Positions 1 through 7,741 of a stretch of 64,000 bases of DNA are shown in pieces. Every line of letters starts with the position of its first letter. Position 1 is the stretch's first letter. A program made the position numbers and the translations under genes. This stretch comes from a virus, in IMG/VR virus record IMGVR_UViG_3300021963_000081, positions 22,280-86,279 of that record; one strand, 5' to 3'. The notes beneath the pieces were generated by a model, which was not told where the DNA came from, did no database searches, and saw only the letters and a program-made list of their open reading frames with translations.

Positions 1-65
1 CGACGTTTCTCGCGGTTCTTTTTCGTCAACCCCGATAAACTTTTTGCGTCGGTTTTTATCTTCAT
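1..65 (-). CDS. Possible start of a further leftward gene, cut by the window edge
   Basis: On the minus strand an ATG at 65-63 overlaps the gp51 stop as ATGA, the junction type used elsewhere in this genome, and opens a lysine/arginine-rich frame (MKIKTDAKSLSGLTKK...) that runs off the left edge without a stop. A second minus frame, +1 relative to gp51, is also open across the gp51 stop to the edge and reads as a charged peptide, but has no ATG. About 20 codons are visible, so neither the function nor the correct frame can be decided. Confidence 0.3.
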   Translation of the reverse strand, partial: MKIKTDAKSLSGLTKKNREKR

Positions 66-292
66 CTTCTTTTTCTAGCCGTTCGTGTAACTTTTGCAAA
101 ATCAGATTTTCGTTGCAACTCTTGCAACTTAATCCTTTCCTTTTCCTCTTTCAACCAATTCATAAGCATGTTCACGTAGGTCTGACGTTCCCACGGCAAC
201 ATATTCTCAATGTCGCTCAATGAATACTTATGGTGCTGAATCAAGCCAAAGTTACAATTAAAATAATTCGCCAAATTGTCATAACCAAACAT
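62..292 (-). CDS. gp51: gp51-like baseplate hub assembly protein
   Basis: A 76-residue protein translated from an ATG that overlaps the gp26 stop by one base (TAATG type junction). The core reads YSLSDIENMLPWERQTYV followed by a helical, charged, Lys/Arg-rich tail. This SL-x-x-IE-x-MLP-x-ER pattern with a following acidic/basic helix is what I recall for the short gp51 proteins of cyanophage-type T4 relatives, which lie directly after gp26; T4 gp51 itself is much longer. In T4, gp51 is needed for hub assembly and is not in the finished virion. The assignment rests on the motif and on position after gp26. The role could differ, for example a tail-assembly chaperone. Confidence 0.6.
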   Translation of the reverse strand: MFGYDNLANYFNCNFGLIQHHKYSLSDIENMLPWERQTYVNMLMNWLKEEKERIKLQELQRKSDFAKVTRTARKRR

Positions 293-1017
293 TAACCGAA
301 AAAATCGTCGATTCCTTTTACAACGATCATATGGTTAAAAGAACACTTGTTACATATAACTTCTTTTGATGTCTGCACATAAGGTAGAGTTGAAAAGAAA
401 TTCTTAAACACTTCAAGTTGATCTAAACTTAAAGAACCCAAGAACTCATAAAACTCTTCTTTCGTGAACGTTTCAGACTCATATTTCGAATCTTCATCAA
501 AAACATAATCTAAGTGTTCATAAATCAGATCTAAAATATTTTCTAAACCTTCTACTTTATTCGCAATAGAAGTTGAGATATTGATTGAAGGATACTTGAG
601 TACCATTCCAATACTTTCAGAAATCATAACTTTATTAGAATGATTTTCTGGAACTACAACCTCAACCTTATTCAGATCAACGTCAAACACCATACTGTTT
701 CCGCATCGCTCGTTTTCGACAACATTCTCGCACTTGTATGTAAGTTCTAATGTTTCTCCAACTGAGCGAAGTCGAAGGTGAATGAAGATCATTTCGAGAT
801 CGAATAATGGCAAATCCTCAATATCTACGTTTTCGTCAAGACAGCAGTTATTGATAATTTGCTTTACGGTATCAAGCAACGAAGGAAGATCTTCAGCTTC
901 CTTCGCCATCAAAAGTAATTTTTCTTCTTTCACTAGAAACGGTCGAAACTTTACCTTTTTATTCAGTGATGTCAAATGCACATCAAATGTAGGATAACTA
1001 ATTTTCGGTAATGCCAT
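292..1017 (-). CDS. gp26: gp26-like baseplate hub subunit (T4 baseplate family, PF12322)
   Basis: A 241-residue protein whose N-terminus (MALPKISYPTFDVHLTS, then KVKFRPFLVKEEKLLLMA) is characteristic of the T4 gp26/baseplate family: the KFRPFLVKEEK segment is highly conserved. Four cysteines, C96, C105 and a C222-x-x-C225 pair, could form a zinc site. The length is close to T4 gp26 (208 residues). In T4 gp26 belongs to the central hub and is required for hub formation. A GGAG ribosome site lies just upstream of the ATG in the 13-base gap after the tube-fold gene. The gene sits in a leftward hub/head-completion cluster opposite to the rest of the baseplate block. Confidence 0.85.
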   Translation of the reverse strand: MALPKISYPTFDVHLTSLNKKVKFRPFLVKEEKLLLMAKEAEDLPSLLDTVKQIINNCCLDENVDIEDLPLFDLEMIFIHLRLRSVGETLELTYKCENVVENERCGNSMVFDVDLNKVEVVVPENHSNKVMISESIGMVLKYPSINISTSIANKVEGLENILDLIYEHLDYVFDEDSKYESETFTKEEFYEFLGSLSLDQLEVFKNFFSTLPYVQTSKEVICNKCSFNHMIVVKGIDDFFG

Positions 1018-1030
1018 AATTTACTCCATG

Positions 1031-1867
1031 TTATATTCTTGTTCCAAATGCTGGTTGAGATCTCAACAATGAATCAACAGCACCATTTGTTGGTCGTGTT
1101 CTCATTGGTCCCATCGGCGTATTAATTAATGAACCTTGTGACTGCGATGTGCGCTCATTATCACCAAGATTTGGTGCTGATTGTACTGGTGTCACATCAC
1201 CTAATGAATTTGTTTCAAGTGGTAACCAACGATCGAACTTAAATGCAACTGTTAATCGATGAATATCGTCAGTTCCCCAGTTTAGATTTAATGCGTTAAC
1301 TGTAACTGGGAATGCATTAATGAGTGTGCATGCATAACTGACATGCGGTTTATTAAATCGTTCTGGATCTAATGGTGTCATAGTTGCGACTGTTGCAAGA
1401 GTTGGTCGTGTTTCGCCCAGCTGAGTTTTATCTTGTCGCAATGCCTCTTCTCGCATAAGTTCAAATTTATCGAGTGGCATAAATTCGCTATATTGGCGAA
1501 TTACAATATCGGTCACATAGTTCATCTTGTAGTTTACAAGATAGGTTTGTTTTGGAATGATGTAATTTAACCACGCATCGAAAAACTTCTTTTCCCAAAG
1601 ATCGCCAGCACAGATAAAGGTAAACGAAACATCTCCGAATGAAGGAGTGCCTGCGAGTGGCGTCGCTGCTCCGAAGATTTTGTTTTCAATCGTGTTAAGT
1701 GTATAACCTGGAAGTTCTGCTGTTTCACACTGCAGCGATAATTGTTCGGATGTCGCCATACCCATTAAAACGGATGGTACATTGATTAGAACGTCGAACT
1801 TCGATGATTTAGCAAATCCAGCGTGAGAATCGAAGTGCGCGATAAATTTGTTTACATTAAATGCCAT
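1031..1867 (-). CDS. gp54: Tail-tube-fold protein, gp54-like baseplate tube initiator
   Basis: A 278-residue protein. The N-terminus (MAFNVNKFIAHFDSHAGFAKSSKFDVLINVP) closely resembles that of the tail tube protein gp19 found at 54585 (MPFNVNQFRTQLSGDGARPNLFEVRLNFP); both continue with a tube-domain pattern (C/K-T-A-x-LPG). It is longer than gp19 by about 90 residues, with a C-terminal tail rich in Ser/Asn/Gln/Pro. In T4, gp54 and gp48 cap the hub and start tube polymerisation, and both carry the tube fold. Because the plus-strand gene at 2879 looks like gp48, this one is best read as gp54. Its start overlaps the previous stop by one base. Confidence 0.7.
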   Translation of the reverse strand: MAFNVNKFIAHFDSHAGFAKSSKFDVLINVPSVLMGMATSEQLSLQCETAELPGYTLNTIENKIFGAATPLAGTPSFGDVSFTFICAGDLWEKKFFDAWLNYIIPKQTYLVNYKMNYVTDIVIRQYSEFMPLDKFELMREEALRQDKTQLGETRPTLATVATMTPLDPERFNKPHVSYACTLINAFPVTVNALNLNWGTDDIHRLTVAFKFDRWLPLETNSLGDVTPVQSAPNLGDNERTSQSQGSLINTPMGPMRTRPTNGAVDSLLRSQPAFGTRI

Positions 1868-2415
1868 TACCTTTTATACACCATCTTTTGCGTTGGTAAG
1901 AAGATCGCAGTTTCCCAATTATTCGGCTCAATGTAAATCATAGAAGAAACGATATGATTCAATAGATATCTTTTTAGACAGTCTTGAATCATTTTATATC
2001 TGCGCGATTTCGCGAGCAAATCATACGATAAACGAAACTTTGTTGTATCGTCATATTTATCGTTGTTTATAAAATCGTGCAAGCGATCTAAAAGAGCGAG
2101 TCGACTGTATGGATCGAGATAATGTAGGTTTAACCCTAAGAATCCGTTTGGGTACATTTCTATGGGAATGACTAGAGGAAACTTATCCCAAACTGGGAGA
2201 ACATCTTTAAGTTTCGGGTCGTACTGATAGGTGTACATACGACCTATAAATGCTCTCGGAGAAATTCTTCTAGCGTCATTTAGCACATTCGAACGATCGG
2301 CTGGCATTCGAAGTGCCATTAGTTTATTGCCAAGCCATGTTCTGGCTTCTGCGCTTCGTGGTCGAATACCAGCAGCGGTCATTTCTCGACTTAATTTATC
2401 GAATAGTGATGGCAT
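1867..2415 (-). CDS. Conserved T4-like virion protein, possibly the gp2 DNA-end protector
   Basis: A 182-residue basic protein. Distinctive segments are RPRSAEARTWLGNKL near the N-terminus, GRMYTYQYDPKLKDVLPVWD, then KFPLVIPIEMYPNGFLGLNLHYLDP. From memory these match a family in T4-like marine phages often labelled DNA end protector (gp2), but I could not check this. In T4, gp2 sits at the packaged DNA end and guards it against RecBCD, and gene 2 neighbours gene 4, as here. Both ends overlap neighbours by one base (TAATG), so it is translationally coupled to gp4. The family is recognised with more confidence than the function. Confidence 0.5.
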   Translation of the reverse strand: MPSLFDKLSREMTAAGIRPRSAEARTWLGNKLMALRMPADRSNVLNDARRISPRAFIGRMYTYQYDPKLKDVLPVWDKFPLVIPIEMYPNGFLGLNLHYLDPYSRLALLDRLHDFINNDKYDDTTKFRLSYDLLAKSRRYKMIQDCLKRYLLNHIVSSMIYIEPNNWETAIFLPTQKMVYKR

Positions 2416-2849
2416 TAGATTCCGAGATCTTCCTCTGTAATAACTTTAAAAGTCCATTGCTTATTCTTGCAATACTCTGTCGCAGCCTTCCATTTCGCTT
2501 CATTGACGCCCCAAGTCATCACTTCATTGATGTATCTTCGTGTAATCTTCGACTTCTTCTGTGGAGGAACAGATTGGCTTTTAGGTTTCACCTCTAGGAT
2601 GAGAGACTCAACCACACCAATCCTATTCTGTACTTTCACAAAAAAGTCAGGAAAATAACGATGCCAACGATTATCTACAGGCGATAAATATGGAATAATG
2701 ATTTCCTCGTTAGACCACTGAATAACACTTGGGTTAGAGTCAAGGTGCACCATAACTCGGCGCTCCCACAACGATCTGTACCAGATGTTTGTCGGATCAC
2801 CTAAATATTTATTGGTATTTTTCGGACTGTATCTACCTGAATAAGCCAT
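2415..2849 (-). CDS. gp4: gp4 head completion protein (TnsA-like nuclease fold)
   Basis: A 144-residue protein if the ATG giving MAYSGRYSPKNTNKYLGD is used; the frame is open further upstream, but this start agrees with the family. WYRSLWERRVM, then RWHRYFPDFFVKV and LILEVKPK form the conserved core, with E29, D68 and the E86-x-K88 pair in the order of a PD-(D/E)xK/TnsA-type nuclease site. T4 gp4 (gp50) completes heads after packaging. It is the first gene of the leftward cluster and diverges from gp48, with only 29 bases between the two start codons. Confidence 0.85.
   Translation of the reverse strand: MAYSGRYSPKNTNKYLGDPTNIWYRSLWERRVMVHLDSNPSVIQWSNEEIIIPYLSPVDNRWHRYFPDFFVKVQNRIGVVESLILEVKPKSQSVPPQKKSKITRRYINEVMTWGVNEAKWKAATEYCKNKQWTFKVITEEDLGI
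2800..2807 (+). promoter_or_regulatory. Candidate late promoter for the rightward baseplate block
   Basis: CCTAAATA on the plus strand, the same form found before the gene at 61608. It lies inside gp4 coding sequence, 72 bases before the gp48 start. The 29-base gap between the divergent genes is too short to hold promoters and leaders for both directions, which favours a site inside gp4. The match is short and could be chance. Confidence 0.4.
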
Positions 2850-2854
2850 AGATT

Positions 2855-2862
2855 TATTTAGA
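2855..2862 (-). promoter_or_regulatory. Candidate late promoter for the leftward cluster
   Basis: TCTAAATA read on the minus strand. It ends only 5 bases before the gp4 ATG, so a transcript starting at the usual T4 late distance would begin at or next to the start codon, giving a nearly leaderless mRNA. Alternatively the box is fortuitous and gp4 is transcribed from elsewhere. Confidence 0.4.
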
Positions 2863-2878
2863 CCCCTCGGAACAATTA

Positions 2879-4075
2879 ATGTCAACACCATTAAGCATCA
2901 ATAGTGTATCTAGAAGTTTAGATCCAAACGAGGCAAAGGGACCACTTGCTGCCCTTGCTAAAAATTCATTCTCTACCACCGATTTACGCTATCCGATTAA
3001 TCTTGGAACTAATAATTTTGAGGGATTGCATTACATAACCTTCTATGTAAACGTGCAAGAAAAATCCAAATATAACGTTTCGCAAAGAACAGAAATAGGT
3101 CCTGTTGCGAATCAAAATCGTGCCAATGATGCCTCAGCAGGATTCGCTCAGATTTCATCTGGTAATTCTATTATCAGCGACAATAAAATGGGGCAACTCT
3201 TTGCCGAAGGCACAGGCGGTATGTTCGGTGCCGCTATCGGTGGTGCTGTGGGAAGTATTGCTGGTGAGTTGGGTGGTCCAGTCGCAGGAGTGGGTGGTGC
3301 AGTTATCGGTGGTGCAGTTGGCGGACTTATTGGTTCTTCAATTGTAAGTGCTATCGATCTTTCTCGTAAGACTAAACGAATTAAGTCTACGATTTCAATG
3401 TATATGCCAGATACGATAAACCAACAAATCGTTCACGAGTATGGTGAAGTTTCTATGACTGACGCTCTCGGAATGGTTGGTGCCATTGGTCAAGGTGCGG
3501 CTGGCGTTGGATCTTCTATTGAAGGTTATTTTAGCGATACATTTGGCTCTGGTGCAAAAGCAGATCTAAAGGGTGCTGGAGCAGGTTCAATGGCTGAACT
3601 TGCAGGAACATTAGCTGAAAAGTCTGGAGCGTTTGGTGGTGGAATTAAAGAGGCACTTTTATTCTCAGCAGGTTTGGCGTTAAATCCTCAAGTAGAAGTT
3701 CTCTATCAAAAAACAGGTCATCGTGAGTTTCTATTTGATTTTAAGATGTCACCAAGAAGCCAAGCCGAAGCCGATGCAATTCGCAAAATTATCAAAGAAT
3801 TTAAGTTTCACTCAGCACCAGAATTATTAAAAGGTGCTTCTGGACGCTTCTTTGTTCCACCTGCTGAGTTTGATATTAAGTTTTTCTATAATGGAAAAGA
3901 AAATCTAAACATTCATAAAATTTCCTCGTGTGTTTTAGTTGGTATTGATGTAAACTATGCTGCAGCAGGACAATGGACTACGTTCGACGACGGTATGCCT
4001 GTTGACATTGCAATGCAATTAAGATTTAAAGAACTCGAACTTATGCACAAGGGTCGCATTGAGGAAGGTTATTAA
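2879..4075 (+). CDS. gp48: gp48-like baseplate tail tube cap
   Basis: A 398-residue protein. The segment LRYPINLGTNNFEGLHYITFYVNVQ near residue 37 and the C-terminal tube-type domain (HREFLFDFKMSPRS, then FVPPAEFDIKFFYNG and a terminal LRFKELELM) are typical of gp48 of cyanophage-type T4 relatives. Between them lies a long Gly/Ala-rich insert (about residues 110-165) that would be hydrophobic and flexible. In T4, gp48 sits on the gp27/gp5 hub and joins gp54 to nucleate the tube. It is the first gene of the rightward block and is joined to gp53 by a one-base TAATG overlap. Confidence 0.75.
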   Translation: MSTPLSINSVSRSLDPNEAKGPLAALAKNSFSTTDLRYPINLGTNNFEGLHYITFYVNVQEKSKYNVSQRTEIGPVANQNRANDASAGFAQISSGNSIISDNKMGQLFAEGTGGMFGAAIGGAVGSIAGELGGPVAGVGGAVIGGAVGGLIGSSIVSAIDLSRKTKRIKSTISMYMPDTINQQIVHEYGEVSMTDALGMVGAIGQGAAGVGSSIEGYFSDTFGSGAKADLKGAGAGSMAELAGTLAEKSGAFGGGIKEALLFSAGLALNPQVEVLYQKTGHREFLFDFKMSPRSQAEADAIRKIIKEFKFHSAPELLKGASGRFFVPPAEFDIKFFYNGKENLNIHKISSCVLVGIDVNYAAAGQWTTFDDGMPVDIAMQLRFKELELMHKGRIEEGY

Positions 4076-4761
4076 TGGCTGCTCTAGGTTATTTCAATTA
4101 TTTTCCGAAAATAAGTTACACATTTGACAAGAACTCGATCAATCAGCAAGCCGTTACAAACATCTTTGCTCGTTCGACGTTTTTAAAAGAAGTATCAAAT
4201 AACTCATCTGTGTATTTTGAGTATCAGGTTCAAGATTCTGATTCACCTGAGATTATCGCACATAAAATTTATGGCGACTCATACAGATCATGGCTTGTAT
4301 TGTTATTCAATAAACTAATCAATCCTTCTTATGATTTTCCTCTTAAAACAGAAGTTTTAGATGAGTATATTCAAAACAAATACGATCAGACTTTGATCGC
4401 CGCGCAAACACAAATACATCATTACGAACAAGAGGTGACAACAACCATCACATTTAATGGCGTGCAGTTTTATCAAACAGTCACAACTTCTATCATCTCG
4501 GACAAAGAATACAATTTTGTGACTGGAACTTTGGTTGATAGAACAGTTCCATCAATTGCTGATACATCATTAGTTGTAAGCACAGAGCAAAAGACACTAG
4601 AGAATAATCAAGTTGCAACCATCGTAACAAGAAATAAGGCAGTATCAAATTATCAGTATGAAATTAATGAAAATGAAAAACGTCGTAAAATTAAACTTCT
4701 TGACCCTGCGTATGTCGCTCAGGTCGAGCAAGAATTTAAGCAGTTGATGAGCAATGGCTGA
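4075..4761 (+). CDS. gp53: gp53 baseplate wedge subunit
   Basis: A 228-residue protein. The N-terminal pattern YFNYFPKISYTFD, IFARSTFLKEV, and especially PEIIAHKIYGDSYRSWLVL followed by NPSYDFPL is the hallmark of the gp53 wedge family: a LysM-like small domain in which the protein fixes adjacent wedges around the hub. The second half (from about residue 125) is less conserved and Thr/Val-rich. The start overlaps the gp48 stop by one base and the stop overlaps the next gene by 8 bases, so it is translated as part of the hub/wedge operon. Confidence 0.88.
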   Translation: MAALGYFNYFPKISYTFDKNSINQQAVTNIFARSTFLKEVSNNSSVYFEYQVQDSDSPEIIAHKIYGDSYRSWLVLLFNKLINPSYDFPLKTEVLDEYIQNKYDQTLIAAQTQIHHYEQEVTTTITFNGVQFYQTVTTSIISDKEYNFVTGTLVDRTVPSIADTSLVVSTEQKTLENNQVATIVTRNKAVSNYQYEINENEKRRKIKLLDPAYVAQVEQEFKQLMSNG

Positions 4762-6061
4762 AGACGTTGGTATAACTAATTCTAAGAATTTTGATGTAAA
4801 GATCCTGGATTTGATAAATTCGGGAGGTCAGGTTGTTGACTTAAGAAAGATATTCATGGAAATTCAATTATTCCAGGACATCTATTCTCCTGTAATGACA
4901 GGAACTATTCTACTTCAAGACGGTCATGACATCTTTAATAATTTTTATTTTTGCGGAAACGAGTATTTAAAACTTTCTATTGATAAACCATCGCTCGGAA
5001 AACCTATTCAAAAAATCTTTAGAGTATATAAAACTGGTGGAAGAAAACCAGGCTCTGACTCAGGGCAAATTTTTACGCTTTATTTTTGCTCAGAAGAACT
5101 CGTGTTCTCAAATCAAAAACGTGTGAGTAAGGCATATAAAAGTCAAAAGACTGTCGACATTATTAAAGACATTCTTAAGAATGAATTAAAAGTCGATGAT
5201 TCTAAGATTGGAAAATTAGAAGGCACTTCTGGTGTATATGATTTAGTCGTTCCAGGAATGACTCCGATTGAAGTTATACAGTGGGCAGCATCACGCTCCT
5301 ACGACGCAAGTAAGAAATTTTGTTATTTCTTTTATGAAGACCGCGATGCATTTCAGTTTAAATCATATAACACATTAATTAAGCAAAAGCCACTTAAAAC
5401 GTTAAAATACGAAATTAAGACTGTAGAGCAAGATCCTGCAAATAATAAAGATTCAATTGATAAATTTGAGATTAGAGGTGAATTTGATACTCTAAAGATG
5501 ATGTCTCATGGTGGTTATGCCTCTAAGTTATTGTCCGTTGATATCTTTAATCAGTCCTTCAAGTATAATAATTATTCAATAGAAATTGCAGAAGCACAGG
5601 GTAATCTTCTGAATAAATTTAAACCAATTAACGGACTTAAAAATCTAGACAAAGTCCCTATAACGCAAACTTATGATTCTTTATTCTTAACAAATATTGC
5701 AATAAATGATACCGCATCAGAAAAAGAAAGCGATCGCGATAAGTGGATGATGAATCGTGCATTACACATGATGGCAATGCACAATACAAAAATTAACATT
5801 ATTATTCCTGGTGATATTTTCTTAAGAGCAGGTGACGTTGTCAAGTATGAGTTTCCCAAATTTGAAGGTGCTGATAAATCTGGAAAAACATTAGATGAAT
5901 ATCGCACTGGCAATTATCTTGTTTCTGCCATTTGCCATAAATTCTCTGGTGCTGATAAGGGAGATTTTGAGAGTATTGTGGAACTCGTTTCCGATTCATT
6001 CTCAAAACAGATTCCTGCAGCAAAAGAGGGTCTTGAAAAAGTGACGAGTAAATATACATGA
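4754..6061 (+). CDS. gp27-like baseplate hub protein
   Basis: A 435-residue protein. The opening (strand-rich FMEIQLFQDIYSPVMTGTIL, then GNEYLKLSI and IFRVYKTGGR) and the central KSQKTVDIIKDILKNEL and PIEVIQWAASRS segments fit the hub-ring fold shared by T4 gp27 and phage Mu/P2 gpD-type hub proteins. It lies directly before the gp5-type spike, to which it overlaps by ATGA, as expected for the hub that sits on top of the spike trimer. Similarity to T4 gp27 is at fold level only, so no gene number is given. A periplasm-facing spike complex with gp5 is inferred from order. Confidence 0.75.
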   Translation: MAEDVGITNSKNFDVKILDLINSGGQVVDLRKIFMEIQLFQDIYSPVMTGTILLQDGHDIFNNFYFCGNEYLKLSIDKPSLGKPIQKIFRVYKTGGRKPGSDSGQIFTLYFCSEELVFSNQKRVSKAYKSQKTVDIIKDILKNELKVDDSKIGKLEGTSGVYDLVVPGMTPIEVIQWAASRSYDASKKFCYFFYEDRDAFQFKSYNTLIKQKPLKTLKYEIKTVEQDPANNKDSIDKFEIRGEFDTLKMMSHGGYASKLLSVDIFNQSFKYNNYSIEIAEAQGNLLNKFKPINGLKNLDKVPITQTYDSLFLTNIAINDTASEKESDRDKWMMNRALHMMAMHNTKINIIIPGDIFLRAGDVVKYEFPKFEGADKSGKTLDEYRTGNYLVSAICHKFSGADKGDFESIVELVSDSFSKQIPAAKEGLEKVTSKYT

Positions 6062-7740
6062 AAGCGCGCAAAAATTTTATAGGTCTTGAGGGGTTCGTTT
6101 GGTGGGTTGGTGTTGTTGAAGACCGCCAAGATCCAGAACAACTCGGTCGTGTTCGTGTTCGCTGTTTTGGTTGGCACACTGAAGATAAGAAAAAGATTCC
6201 AACAAATGTTCTTCCTTGGGCGCATCCAGTTGTCCCAGTAAATCATCCTGCTGTATACACCCCAAAAGAGGGTGATATGGTTTTCGGTTTCTTCATGGAT
6301 GGCAACTCTGCGCAGAATCCAGTCATTATGGGTGTTCTGCCAGGAAAGCCGCAGCAAAAGCCAAGATATGAAGATGGATTTAACGATCCAAGAAAAAGTT
6401 TTGGTGATGCGCCAAAGAGACCAGATGATAATGCTGAGGCATATCCAAAGTCAAAGTATCTCAAAGAAGCAACGACAAATCGCCTTTCTCGCGGAAAGGC
6501 AGACAGTACAATTATTGCTACACGAAAAAAGAATCTAAAGAAAAGTATAAAGTCTGCAGGTGGAGTAACTTGGTCAGAACCAGCTCCAGCATTTGCACCA
6601 AAGTATCCTTACAACTATGCACTTGAGACTGAATCAGGTCATGCCTTTGAATTAGATGATACTCCAGGAAAAGAGCGCGTTCATTTGGCTCATCGAAATG
6701 GATCGTACTTCGAAGTCGATAAAGACGGAAATAAAGTCGAGCGCGTACAAAAAGACAATTATGAAGTGATCATGGGCGATGATTTTATCTACGTCAAAGG
6801 TAAGGCAGTCATTACAGTCGAAGGTAATTTTAATCTTAAGACCGCAACTGTAAACATAGAAGCAGCTGCAATTAATATGGCTGCAGACGGAGCAATCAAA
6901 ATTAAGGGAAGCTCGGTCAATATTGAATCAACAGGTTCCATGGACCTAAAAGCAGGTGGGGCTGGCAAATTTACTGCTGGTGGACGTCTTGATCTCAAGG
7001 GAGCAACAGCTGGTCTTGGTGGCGCAACAGTCGACATTCCTGCGGCAAAGGTCAATCTGCAAAGTGGTTCTGTTGGGTCTGCATCTGGAGCAGGAATCAC
7101 TGGTGGCGGCACACAGGCTGCGGCAGGTGAAGCAGCTGCAAATTCAGCTGCGCAAAGTGCGGCAACTCAAGCGGCGGCAACAGCTGCAGGAAGTAATGCA
7201 GTTTCAACTCTTGGTTCTACCTTTACTGCTGCAGCAAATGCGGCAACAGGTGCCGTTTCTTCGGCAGTGAGTGCAGTGACTTCCGCTGTAGGTGCAGCAA
7301 CATCAGGTGGTGCTCTTGGTGGCACTTTAGGAAGTGCACTCGGAAAAACAGTAAGTGGTTTGACTTCTTCTATTTCTGGCGTTGTTGGGGATCTAAAGGG
7401 TACACTCGACTCAACGATCAAAGATCTTGCCTCACCACTACCGATTGGTGAAATTGCAGCGAAGGTCGCTGGCGCTGAATCGTCAATTAATAACTCTCGC
7501 GGAGATATTTTATCCCTTGTTGGTGCATCTAAATCTGAAATTCTCGGAAAGATCGATACGATTGCACAAGGCGCATTTTCGAAGAATATAGACTTTAATG
7601 TTGACTCTGATATTCAAAAAGAAATCGATAAAACTAAAAATAATGGTCTCGTTCAAATCGTAACAGTCACGGCTAAGAAACTTTATCCTAAAACTGAAAC
7701 GGTAAATATTGCTGTGACCTCAGCAAATACGGGAGGATAA
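6058..7740 (+). CDS. gp5: gp5-like central spike, OB-fold plus beta-helix, no lysozyme domain
   Basis: A 560-residue protein. Residues about 10-110 form the gp5/VgrG OB-fold domain (WWVGVVEDRQDPEQLGRVRV, then VLPWAHPVVPV and PKEGDMVFGFFMDG). A linker leads at about 184-335 to a spike-like beta-helix (LETESGHAFELDDTPG, then short GDDFIYVKGKAVITV and IKIKGSSVNIES strands). The rest is Ala/Ser/Gly-rich with low complexity, ending in a coiled region. T4 gp5 carries a lysozyme domain between OB-fold and helix; here that interval has only a basic linker of about 70 residues, so the puncturing spike probably has no cell-wall hydrolase. It overlaps the hub gene by ATGA. Confidence 0.85.
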   Translation: MKARKNFIGLEGFVWWVGVVEDRQDPEQLGRVRVRCFGWHTEDKKKIPTNVLPWAHPVVPVNHPAVYTPKEGDMVFGFFMDGNSAQNPVIMGVLPGKPQQKPRYEDGFNDPRKSFGDAPKRPDDNAEAYPKSKYLKEATTNRLSRGKADSTIIATRKKNLKKSIKSAGGVTWSEPAPAFAPKYPYNYALETESGHAFELDDTPGKERVHLAHRNGSYFEVDKDGNKVERVQKDNYEVIMGDDFIYVKGKAVITVEGNFNLKTATVNIEAAAINMAADGAIKIKGSSVNIESTGSMDLKAGGAGKFTAGGRLDLKGATAGLGGATVDIPAAKVNLQSGSVGSASGAGITGGGTQAAAGEAAANSAAQSAATQAAATAAGSNAVSTLGSTFTAAANAATGAVSSAVSAVTSAVGAATSGGALGGTLGSALGKTVSGLTSSISGVVGDLKGTLDSTIKDLASPLPIGEIAAKVAGAESSINNSRGDILSLVGASKSEILGKIDTIAQGAFSKNIDFNVDSDIQKEIDKTKNNGLVQIVTVTAKKLYPKTETVNIAVTSANTGG

Positions 7741-7741
7741 A

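Noticed and set aside
2850-2891. Longer gp4 starting at 2891
   Set aside because: It would overlap the divergent gp48 start, and the extra 14 residues are not part of the family; the ATG at 2849 gives the known N-terminus.
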